From Achromobacter xylosoxidans A8 (lineage in GTDB: Bacteria; Pseudomonadota; Gammaproteobacteria; Burkholderiales; Burkholderiaceae_B): a stretch of DNA of 64,000 nt. Positions 36,967 through 44,036 of this stretch are shown here, piece by piece. A program made the position numbers and the translations under genes. Below the pieces are notes generated by a model that did no database searches, was not told the origin of the DNA, and was given only the letters and a program-made list of their open reading frames with translations. The DNA is taken from positions 3,968,001 to 4,032,000 of the forward strand of contig NC_014640.1 of assembly GCF_000165835.1 (NCBI RefSeq), given 5' to 3'. The stretch's first letter is position 1. The number at the start of each line of letters is the position of its first letter.

Positions 36967-37475
36967 GCAAGACCGTCCTGGGCAAAGAAGCAGGTCTGGA
37001 CCGCGCGCACCATGTAGTTGCTCACGGTGCGGGTGGTCACCCCCAGCCGCGCCGCAATATCCTCATGCCTGAGCCCCTCGAGCTGCGCCAGCAGGAACGC
37101 CTCGCGCACCTTCGCCGGCAAGCTGTCGAGCGCGCGATCGATGGCCAGCAGGGTTTCAATCACGAGGTGGCGCGACTCAGGGCTGGGTTCGACGCGCTCG
37201 GGCAAATTGGCCAAGGCATCGAGATAGGCACGTTCGATGATTTCGCGCCGATGGTGGTTGGACAGCAGCCGGCGGGCAATGGTAGCGAGAAAGGCACGCG
37301 GCTCGACCAGCGGCGGGATTTCCTTGGCGGCCAGCACCCGCATGAACGTATCGTGTGCCAGGTCTGCGGCGCAGTCGGAATTCGCGGTGCGATAACGCAG
37401 CCAGCGCGCGAGCCACGAATGGTGCTCCGCATACAGTACCGCTGTGCGTTCTCGCAACCCCGCTACGCCGGACAT
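36963..37475 (-). CDS. ECF sigma factor, FecI-like, coupled to FecR
   Basis: A protein of 170 residues with ECF regions 2 (CAADLAHDTFMRVLAAKE) and 4 (LLAQLEGLRHEDIAARLGVTTRTVSNYM). It is a FecI-type sigma factor that directs transcription of its cognate TonB-receptor gene when the siderophore is bound. It heads a minus-strand run of sigma, FecR and STN-receptor genes. A Fur box 37-55 bases upstream (37512-37530) shows control by iron: in iron-rich cells Fur would shut the locus off. The overlap with the FecR start couples regulator and anti-regulator. Confidence 0.9.
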   Translation of the reverse strand: MSGVAGLRERTAVLYAEHHSWLARWLRYRTANSDCAADLAHDTFMRVLAAKEIPPLVEPRAFLATIARRLLSNHHRREIIERAYLDALANLPERVEPSPESRHLVIETLLAIDRALDSLPAKVREAFLLAQLEGLRHEDIAARLGVTTRTVSNYMVRAVQTCFFAQDGLA

Positions 37476-37511
37476 GAACGTCTCCCCGCAATGTTGACTC
37501 GGACATTAATC

Positions 37512-37530
37512 AGTAATGATAACCATTATC
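37512..37530. promoter_or_regulatory. Fur box upstream of the FecI-like sigma gene
   Basis: AGTAATGATAACCATTATC matches the 19-base Fur consensus at 16 positions, in an otherwise GC-rich region. It lies upstream of the minus-strand sigma-FecR-receptor run, where Fur with iron would repress transcription. The sequence TAATGATAA.CATTATC shows the expected dyad. The assignment rests on sequence and position. Confidence 0.85.
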
Positions 37531-37706
37531 TATATTATGGACCAGGGCTGCATCCGAGTTGAGTTCTTGCCGGCATCAGAGATATGACCGCGGCGTCATG
37601 CACCAGCCCAGGCCGGCAGGACAAGGCTAGATCCTTGGCCTCCGCTTTCTCCATGGTCAGGACCTCGGACGAGCCACAGCTCAGGAGCTTCGCCGCGCAT
37701 CGCGCT

Positions 37707-37736
37707 TTGACATATATACATACGACCGTATATATT
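37707..37736 (+). promoter_or_regulatory. Sigma-70 promoter with embedded operator palindrome for the MFS gene
   Basis: TTGACA (37707-37712) and TATATT (37731-37736) are separated by 18 bases, close to a consensus promoter. Inside it lies a perfect dyad of 24 bases: ATATATAC (37712-37719) and GTATATAT (37728-37735) around an eight-base centre. A repressor bound there would cover both promoter elements, as TetR and MarR proteins do. The start codon is 122 bases downstream. No such regulator gene is visible nearby. Confidence 0.65.
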
Positions 37737-37857
37737 TAATGCAAGCTGGAACTCAACTGCAGATCGGTCACGCAACAGCCCGGCGGTTCGCTACAACCCA
37801 CACAAGAAATCACAAACTTGGCGCGGCGCCCACGTCGCAGCGCCAGAAGGACTAGTC

Positions 37858-39066
37858 ATGTTCGACTCTACAGTGCCGTCTTCAAGCAAGGTTCCCCGTC
37901 CAGCGGCAAAAAGCCAGTGGCTCGCAGTTTCCATGCTCGCCTTCGGCGTGTTTGTCGTCGGAACCGGCGAGTTTGTGCTGGCGGGTCTGCTACCGCTGCT
38001 CAGTCGCTCGCTTGAAATCTCCCCCTCCGTCGCGGGCCAGGTGATCACGATATTCGCGCTGACCTGCGCGATTGCAGGCCCGATCCTGACGACCGCGACG
38101 GTGCGCTGGCAACGCAGGACAGTGCTGGTCGCCGCATCGGCCGTGTACCTCCTGGGCAGCGCCTGGACCGCGCTGGCGCCCTCTTACCTGCAAGTCCTGC
38201 TTGGGCAGGTCGTGGCCGCGCTGGGCGTGGGCATGTTCGTTCCGACAGCCACCGTGACCGCCGCCGCCATGGTCGCGCCGGAGCATCGGGGCAAAGCCAT
38301 CGCGCTGGTGGTCAGCGGCTTTACTGCGGCGACCGCGTTGGGCGCGCCCTTGGGTACTGCCTTCGGCGGGGTGTTCGGCTGGCGATCGACCATGTGGCTG
38401 GCAACGGGCTTGGCCGCGATCGGCGTCATCGGCGTCTTCCGCGCCATTCCCGCGACGCTGGCCGTTGCCGCTGCCAATGGTTTGCGACAGCAAGTCCGCC
38501 TTTTGCTGCAGCCCCGGATCCTTGCCGTGCTAGGCGTGACCCTCCTGGCGTTCACGGCGGTCTACATGCCCTACACCTACATCGGCATCATCTTTGAATC
38601 GGCCACCCAGGCGAACAGCTTCTACCTGGCGGGGCTGATGACGACCCTAGGCATCGTGGGGACCATCGGCAACCTGGGCGTCGGGATGCTTGCGGACCGC
38701 ATCGGCGGCCCGAAAGTTGTGATCCTTGCCCTGCTTTGGTTGGTTGTCGCCATGCTGGTCTTGCCGCTGGCGACGCAAAGCCTGCCAGCGGCGTTCGTGA
38801 TGATTGCGTTCTATGGAATTGCAGCCTTTGCCATCACGACGCCACAGCAACACCGCCTGATCGCGCTCAAACCTGATGCCGCAGCCGTCCTCATCTCGCT
38901 CAACCAGGCCATCCTCTATCTCGCCATCGCACTGTCCGGATCGATCGGCGGGCTTGGAATCGAATGGGTCGGAGCGATCAATCTGGGCTTTATTGCCGCG
39001 GCCCTGGCAGCGGCTGCGTTGTTGCTATCGGTTTTGACGAGGTCAACGCCCCATAAGCCTCATTGA
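37858..39066 (+). CDS. MFS transporter, drug:H+ antiporter 1 (AraJ/YdhP-like)
   Basis: A protein of 402 residues with about twelve hydrophobic helices, of the DHA1 type that includes AraJ, YdhP and chloramphenicol-efflux proteins. Helix 1 and its loop read FGVFVVGTGEFVLAGLLPLLS; motif-A-like and motif-C-like stretches (LGVGMFVPTATVTAAAMVAPEHRGKA) follow. The substrate is unknown; relatives export sugars, chloramphenicol or aromatic acids. An AGAAGGAC eight bases before the ATG supports the start. The promoter with a 24-base palindrome upstream suggests drug- or ligand-responsive repression. The TGA is followed in the same frame by a truncated RidA fragment. Confidence 0.85.
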   Translation: MFDSTVPSSSKVPRPAAKSQWLAVSMLAFGVFVVGTGEFVLAGLLPLLSRSLEISPSVAGQVITIFALTCAIAGPILTTATVRWQRRTVLVAASAVYLLGSAWTALAPSYLQVLLGQVVAALGVGMFVPTATVTAAAMVAPEHRGKAIALVVSGFTAATALGAPLGTAFGGVFGWRSTMWLATGLAAIGVIGVFRAIPATLAVAAANGLRQQVRLLLQPRILAVLGVTLLAFTAVYMPYTYIGIIFESATQANSFYLAGLMTTLGIVGTIGNLGVGMLADRIGGPKVVILALLWLVVAMLVLPLATQSLPAAFVMIAFYGIAAFAITTPQQHRLIALKPDAAAVLISLNQAILYLAIALSGSIGGLGIEWVGAINLGFIAAALAAAALLLSVLTRSTPHKPH

Positions 39067-39453
39067 CCCAAACGTTGTCTGATTCCAACCTTCACACAGG
39101 CGGGATTGGAGCCGGCGCGGACCGAACCCATGGGCGAGGCGGCGTTCTGCGACGAACTGCGCGAGGTGTTCAAGCAGATCGAGCGCCTGCTACTGGCTTG
39201 CGACGCGCAGATGGAAGATGCCATCGAGCTGCAGATGTTCCATGTATTCGGCAGCGGCCGCCTGGAACTTGACAAGGCTGGTCAGTTGGCCGCCATAAGA
39301 CGGGTCCGTGATGAGTTTTTCTTCGCTCCGTATCCTGCCTCGGTGGAACTGAAAGTTGCTGATTTGAACCCCGATGGCGGGCTGGTAGAGATCGAGGCGG
39401 TGGCCTTTGCACCGCTCAACCGCACAGTTGGCGCCGAGTCTCCCACCCCGTAA
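39067..39453 (+). pseudogene. Truncated RidA/YjgF-family fragment
   Basis: This open stretch directly follows the MFS stop codon, in the same frame, and encodes about 128 residues without a good start. From AGLEPARTEP on it fits a RidA-family protein: a helix (ELREVFKQIERLLLAC), a charged loop with RRVRDEFFF, then the end pattern DLNPDGGLVEIEAVAF, the family's hallmark. The first 25-30 residues, which hold the first strands of the fold, are missing. A TTG at 39106 or ATG at 39130 could start a shortened protein. I regard it as a remnant left by a deletion that also removed the front of the gene. Confidence 0.65.
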
Positions 39454-39462
39454 CGCCGCACG

Positions 39463-40035
39463 CCCGCGGGTCGATTGCTCGAACGCTTGCAGCCCCGCCA
39501 GCATGTCGCCAAGCGCCGAGAAATGAGGGCCGAGATAGTGGACGATGCCCTCGCGCATGGTGGCCTGGCCGACAAAGACTGGCGATCGGCGCATACCTGG
39601 ACGCCCTGCCTGATTGCCAAGGATGCCCTCCTGCAGCATGGCCAGCCCATCGGCGCCAAGCGGCTCGTCAAGCTTGCCACAGTGCTCGGCCGTAACGTGG
39701 GCGAACCGCTTGACTCTATCTGCCTGAGCGACCTCGCGCTCGAGCAGGAAGCTCGCACGCGACTCCTTGAACGTAAACCAGGTAGCGGCGCGCATCAGTA
39801 CGTCCTCGCCAAACTGGCGGTCCAGTTCCGTGAGCGCCTCAAGAAGGTTGAACCGCAGCGATTGAGTCAGAACCTCGGAGCGTCGAATGATAGGGCAGAA
39901 AGCCGGCGTACCCGACAGGTTATTGTTGATGCGCCAACGACGATCGCGAACGGCTTTGATACGCGTCAGATAGGCACTCGAAGAGGGCTGCTGCTTCTCG
40001 ATGCCTGTGCGCGGTCCTCCGGAAAGCCTGAAGAA
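39463..40035 (-). pseudogene. Fic-family protein fragment without catalytic motif
   Basis: On the minus strand the frame is open from just after a TAG (40036-40038) for about 191 residues. It contains stretches typical of the N-terminal part of larger Fic proteins: FFRLSGGPRTGIEKQQ, WFTFKESRASFLLERE, RPGMRRSPVFVGQ and GIVHYLGPHFSALGDMLAG. The catalytic HPFxDGNGR motif, which would follow, is absent, because the homology stops at about 39463, next to the RidA fragment. There is no start codon at the front. Both ends are thus lost, and the remnant cannot be an active AMP-transferring enzyme. The identification is by recognition of the pattern only. Confidence 0.6.
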
Positions 40036-40076
40036 CTACCTGGAGGTCAGCTAGTGGCCTCCGCAATTCGGCGGCG

Positions 40077-40970
40077 CTACCCTTCGGCGGCGCCGTGCTC
40101 CAGCGAATGTATGAAGGCCTGGGTCAATGCAGTCAATGGCGACTGGCTACGGGTCACCAGCAACGGCGTCATAGGCCACTCCAGCCCCTCGACCTGCACC
40201 ACTTTCAGGCCGAAAGCAGCAGCATCGGCAAGCAACGACTGTGGGCACATGCCCAGCCAATCCTTGCTGCTCAGCAATGGGAACATGGCGCGTATGCCGG
40301 TGCCGTCGACTTCCACCTGAATATGGGGACAGGACAAGCCTGCCTGCTCGAAACAAGCCTCAAGTTGGCTGCGCGAGAGGACACCGCGCCGAGCTGCCAG
40401 CCAGACATAGGTTTGCAAGTCCTCCAAACGGGAGTGAGCATGCTGGTGAACCGGATGCGTCCGCCGCGCCACTACCCTAAGGGTATCGGGAGCCAGCTTG
40501 ATGCTGCGCACATCGGGCGATACGGTGTCAGCCGTGACCACGCCGAAGTCCACGAATCCCGCCCGCAAAGCACGTAGCAAGCGGTCGGGCGGCATGACGC
40601 TCAGGTTCAGCCTGGCAGCAGGCCGCAGCTCCGAAAAGCGCACGAACGCCCGGCTGACCAAAGGCTCCCAAACCGGAGTCGCACCCACCCGAAGCGTGGC
40701 CACTTCGCCCGCGATCACGTCGCCGACGACCCGGAACGCTGCCTGGTATTCCCCTTGCAGCCGGACCGCGTAGGGCCTGAGCGCGAGTGCAGCCTCCGTA
40801 GGAGCCATGCCGGCGGGCGTGCGCGCGAACAACTCGGCATTGAGCGCGGCCTCGAGCCGGTGGACGCACTTGGTCAGCGCAGGCTGCGATACGCCGAGGA
40901 ACGCGGCTGCCCGCTGCAAGGACCCATGTTCCAATATCGCCAGAAAACACTCCACATCCCGAATATTCAT
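40077..40970 (-). CDS. LysR-type transcriptional regulator next to sulfatase and Bug-receptor genes
   Basis: A protein of 297 residues. The helix-turn-helix (LEHGSLQRAAAFLGVSQPALTKCV, about residues 13-36) and the following effector domain (VATLRVGATPVWEPLVS) define LysR. It is the last gene of a minus-strand run: Bug receptor, sulfatase, then this regulator, 53 bases after the sulfatase stop. A co-directional regulator is less common than a divergent one. It may control the run through the dyad upstream of the Bug gene (43752-43776). The gene scar with RidA and Fic fragments lies directly behind it. Confidence 0.85.
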   Translation of the reverse strand: MNIRDVECFLAILEHGSLQRAAAFLGVSQPALTKCVHRLEAALNAELFARTPAGMAPTEAALALRPYAVRLQGEYQAAFRVVGDVIAGEVATLRVGATPVWEPLVSRAFVRFSELRPAARLNLSVMPPDRLLRALRAGFVDFGVVTADTVSPDVRSIKLAPDTLRVVARRTHPVHQHAHSRLEDLQTYVWLAARRGVLSRSQLEACFEQAGLSCPHIQVEVDGTGIRAMFPLLSSKDWLGMCPQSLLADAAAFGLKVVQVEGLEWPMTPLLVTRSQSPLTALTQAFIHSLEHGAAEG

Positions 40971-41023
40971 GCCCGCGTCCGCAAGTTGCCGTTGCGTGGC
41001 TGCGTCGCGCTACCAAATGCCGA

Positions 41024-42640
41024 TCAGGCTATCCGGGTAGGCCGCGGTGTCTCGCTCACCACATCCATCAGTCTATAGGCTAACGAAGCCATCAGCTCCG
41101 CCTTGAGGGCCGCATGCGTCGGAACGTCCCACAAATTGTGTTCCTCGTGGGGATCGGTCGCCAGATCGTACAACTCGCCCCAATCGACGCCGCGGTACAA
41201 GGTCAGGCGATGGCGTTCGGTCACCAGGGTCCGCGCCCGCACCGGTTCGGAAAATCCCAGAAAGGCTCGCTGGCTTTCCTCCTCGATCAGCAACGACTCG
41301 CGGCATCCCGACGGGTTCCCCGCCGCGAGCGGCCCCAGGTCCCGTCCCTGCATGCCCCGGACCGGGGCCAAGCCGGCCGCTGCCAGCACCGAAGGCGCGA
41401 TATCGATTGAACTGCCGAGGGCCCCGACGCGCGACTCGGCGGATCGGCGCGGATCATGCCAGATGAAGGGCACTCGAATCAGGCCCTGGTAGTGGATCGG
41501 GCCCTTGAGCATGATCCCGTGGTCGCCCATCAGGTCGCCATGATCGCTCGTGAACACCACGATCGTATTCTCGGCCAGGCCGGTCTCGTGCAGTGTTTCC
41601 ATGATGCGTCCGACCGCATCGTCGATCATGGTCACCATGCCATAGGTCAATGCGATCATGCGGCGCGCCTCGTCCGGTAGCACTGCAAAGAGACGCGGCC
41701 CTTCCAGCGGCGCACTCCCGGCAGTGCGCTCATCGTGCAGCCAGCGCACCGTGGGCGGCGCTCCTGCGCCGGGCGAGCGGCAGGTCGGAGGCAATGGAAT
41801 CTCGTCCGGCTCGTACATGCCCCAGTAGCGTCCTGGCGGCGTGAAGGGATGATGCGGATCAGGAAAGGAGCACTGCAGGAAAAAAGGCCGATTGCCGGAA
41901 CTGGCGTGGCGCCGCAGGAAGGCTTGCGAGCGCTCGGCTACATATGACGTCGAATAGATCTCCTCCGGCAGGCGCGTCTTCCACGCCTGAGGCACGGCAA
42001 AGTGCTCGTCCGCCTCCGCATGGCTTCGCCCGCACAACTGTTCGTAGCCAGGCAGGCGCTCCCTGGCCCAGCGCGCCCAGTCGCCGAAGGTGTCGTCCGA
42101 ATGGTGGTTGCACAATTCGACGTGCTCGAAGCCGTAGTAAGGCAACGTCAGCGCATGGCCGGGATCGGACCAGCGCGAACGCCGCTCCTGCTCATAGTTC
42201 GGCCCGCTGATGTTGTCGGCCCAGGCCTCGGGGAACGCCGGGCTCAGTCGCAGTCCCGGCGGCACAGACGGCGCTGGCAGGCTCGGAGGCCGCTCGTCCA
42301 TGTTCTGGAAATGCGCCTTGCCTACCAACCCCGTGCGGTAGCCCTCCTCGCGTAATACCTGCGGGAATGTCACCGCATGGCGCGACAATGGAATCCCGTT
42401 GGTTCGAGTACCGTGCACCGATGGATAGCGGCCTGTCATGATGCTGGCGCGGTTCGGCATGCACACGGTCGACGCCACATAGAATCGATCGAACACACTC
42501 CCCGAAGCTGCGATCCTGTCGATATGGGGAGTGCGTACCACGCGATTGCCATAGCAGCCGAGGTGGTCGGCGCGCTGCTGGTCGGTGATGATGAATAGAA
42601 AATTGGGATGGGATATTTTTCCGGCCATTGCGCTGCTCAC
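41024..42640 (-). CDS. Sulfatase-family hydrolase (type I, formylglycine)
   Basis: A protein of 538 residues of the alkaline-phosphatase superfamily. The metal-binding start NFLFIITDQQRADHLGCYG and the formylglycine signature VCMPNRASIMTGRYP (Cys60 in C-x-P-x-R) are intact, so maturation by a formylglycine-generating enzyme is expected. The central VFTSDHGDLMGDHG carries further metal ligands. It lacks a signal peptide and is probably cytoplasmic, acting on a sulfate or phosphonate ester. The GTG start overlaps the Bug-receptor stop (GTGA at 42637-42640); an ATG four codons later is equally plausible. The gene sits between the Bug receptor and a LysR gene, pointing to uptake and hydrolysis of one substrate class. 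Confidence 0.85.
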   Translation of the reverse strand: MSSAMAGKISHPNFLFIITDQQRADHLGCYGNRVVRTPHIDRIAASGSVFDRFYVASTVCMPNRASIMTGRYPSVHGTRTNGIPLSRHAVTFPQVLREEGYRTGLVGKAHFQNMDERPPSLPAPSVPPGLRLSPAFPEAWADNISGPNYEQERRSRWSDPGHALTLPYYGFEHVELCNHHSDDTFGDWARWARERLPGYEQLCGRSHAEADEHFAVPQAWKTRLPEEIYSTSYVAERSQAFLRRHASSGNRPFFLQCSFPDPHHPFTPPGRYWGMYEPDEIPLPPTCRSPGAGAPPTVRWLHDERTAGSAPLEGPRLFAVLPDEARRMIALTYGMVTMIDDAVGRIMETLHETGLAENTIVVFTSDHGDLMGDHGIMLKGPIHYQGLIRVPFIWHDPRRSAESRVGALGSSIDIAPSVLAAAGLAPVRGMQGRDLGPLAAGNPSGCRESLLIEEESQRAFLGFSEPVRARTLVTERHRLTLYRGVDWGELYDLATDPHEEHNLWDVPTHAALKAELMASLAYRLMDVVSETPRPTRIA

Positions 42641-43659
42641 TGAAACTGGAGATGAGCCTTCGAGGCGACTTCCTCGAGGCGAACTTTTTCCTTGGCGATG
42701 AACCGAGACACATCCTGGGACGTGCTCGGCGTCACCACAAACTGGGTGGACTGCATGCGGCGCCTGAACGCCGACATGGCCAGCACCTCGTTCAGATCGT
42801 GATTGAGGCGTTCGATGACAGGCGCTGGCGTACCACGAGGCACATGCAATGCAGTCCAGCCGACGATGTCGACAGGCTCGCCTTTTATCGTTAACAATGG
42901 AACGTCGGGTAGTTCTTCCAATGGCTGGCGTCCCGTCAACGCCAGCAGGGTTACCCGCCCGGATGACGCGAGGGCCATGGCCGACGTTATCGTTGTCACC
43001 ATGAGCGGCACATGCCCTCCAACCAGCGCCGAGATAGCCTGGCCGCTTCCGCCAAAGGGCACGTGTGTGAGAGGCAGGCCCGACTCAGTCCGATACAGCT
43101 CGATGGCGAAGTGCGCCGGAGTGCCCGCCCCCGGCGAGGCGACATTCAATCCGCCGGGACTCGATTTCGCCAGACGCTCGACATCCTCCATGGACTTGAT
43201 GGGCGAATCGGCGGCGGAAAGGAACACCAGCGGCGTGTAGCCGATCATTCCCACCGGAACAAGGTCGCTGTCGGGTTGGTACTGCAGCTTATCGCCATGC
43301 AGCAGCCGGGCGATGCTGGTGGAACCCGGCACGGTCATCACGAGCGTGTAACCGTCAGGCGCGGACCGCGCGGCCACGGTGGCTGCCAAGGCGCCACCGG
43401 CTCCGGCCTTGTTTTCAATCACTACCGGCTGGCCCAGCAGCCGGCTCAGCTCCGGCTGCATCTCGCGCGCAATCATGTCCAGCCCGCCACCTGCGGAAAA
43501 ACCTACTAGTAGCTTGACGGGCCGATTGGGGAAGTCCTGTCCCCACGCCAGACGCCCTCTCATGGAGCCGGCCAGCGCCATGAACGCACAGCCGGTCACC
43601 AGACTGCGCCGCCGCCTGCTGAATGCCTGAGCGCCTGTGTTCTGTTGCGATACAGCCAT
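42637..43659 (-). CDS. Bug-family periplasmic tripartite-tricarboxylate receptor
   Basis: A protein of 340 residues. An N-terminal SRRRRSLVTGCAFMALAG stretch resembles a Tat-type signal and ends near AWGQ. The mature part begins with the Bug hallmark FPNRPVKLLVGFSAGGGLDMIAR and contains IENKAGAGGALAA and GTPAPVIERLN. Bug proteins bind carboxylates or aromatic compounds in the periplasm. An AAGGGAGA before the ATG at 43659 supports the start. No TctA/TctB membrane genes are nearby, as is common for orphan Bug genes. The sulfatase gene overlaps its stop, so the ligand may be a sulfated or related organic acid. Confidence 0.9.
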   Translation of the reverse strand: MAVSQQNTGAQAFSRRRRSLVTGCAFMALAGSMRGRLAWGQDFPNRPVKLLVGFSAGGGLDMIAREMQPELSRLLGQPVVIENKAGAGGALAATVAARSAPDGYTLVMTVPGSTSIARLLHGDKLQYQPDSDLVPVGMIGYTPLVFLSAADSPIKSMEDVERLAKSSPGGLNVASPGAGTPAHFAIELYRTESGLPLTHVPFGGSGQAISALVGGHVPLMVTTITSAMALASSGRVTLLALTGRQPLEELPDVPLLTIKGEPVDIVGWTALHVPRGTPAPVIERLNHDLNEVLAMSAFRRRMQSTQFVVTPSTSQDVSRFIAKEKVRLEEVASKAHLQFQ

Positions 43660-43751
43660 GGGGTCTCCCTTCCGACATGGATACCGGTATTGCCGGACAG
43701 GACATCCAGTTCGGCTTGGGAACCCAGTGTAGGAGCAGCCAGGATGGGGAG

Positions 43752-43776
43752 ATATCACTCGATTCGCGGGTGATAT
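43752..43776. promoter_or_regulatory. Inverted repeat upstream of the Bug-receptor gene, LysR-type
   Basis: ATATCAC (43752-43758) and GTGATAT (43770-43776) form a perfect dyad with an 11-base spacer, the geometry of a LysR box. It lies 92-117 bases upstream of the Bug start, where a LysR activator would bind. The candidate regulator is encoded at the end of the same run (40077-40970). Binding is an inference. Confidence 0.5.
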
Positions 43777-43989
43777 TCCAGCTGGTTATAGGGTATTTTC
43801 GGCGGCCTCTTTGGCCGGCCCGTTCTTACCACAATCGTTTCGGCGCCGAGTTTCGATCAAGTACCAGGTCGAACGCGCCACGAAAGGCTCGCCCTGACGC
43901 ATCTGCCGGTCCAATGCCATCAACGCATCGCAGTACTTGCCACCGAGAAGTCCGGCCCTCACCCCGGCCCACAGCCGACCAAAAAAGAA

Positions 43990-44009
43990 AAAGGCGCCGA
44001 AGCGCCTTT
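43990..44009 (-). terminator. Rho-independent terminator of guaA
   Basis: AAAGGCGC and GCGCCTTT pair around a CGAA loop, and on the minus strand the stem is followed by a run of T (complement of 43981-43989). It starts 28 bases after the guaA stop. The stem is short but GC-rich with a stable tetraloop. It ends the guaA transcript. Confidence 0.85.
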
Positions 44010-44036
44010 CTCATTCACTGCAAGACAACTGCAGGA

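Larger units (their letters stand above)
37476..37857. other. Intergenic region between the iron locus and the MFS gene
   Basis: These 382 bases separate divergent genes. The left part holds the Fur box of the sigma gene. The right part holds a sigma-70-like promoter with an embedded palindrome for the MFS gene. Between them (about 37560-37700) I see no gene or clear structure. No open frame of coding character crosses the interval. Confidence 0.6.
43660..44036. other. Interval between the Bug gene and guaA
   Basis: These 377 bases hold the dyad at 43752-43776, a possible short frame on the minus strand (43786-43962) and the guaA terminator (43990-44009). The short frame, from a GTG to a TAA, encodes 58 residues with sensible-looking composition (GKYCDALMALDRQMRQGE). 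I cannot place it in a family. It may be a remnant, since the 3' end of guaA is a known integration site in other bacteria, but no integrase is seen. Confidence 0.4.

Noticed and set aside
36963..37475. FecI-FecR-receptor set considered as mobile
   Set aside because: No repeats, integrase or composition change at its borders; it looks like a native locus.
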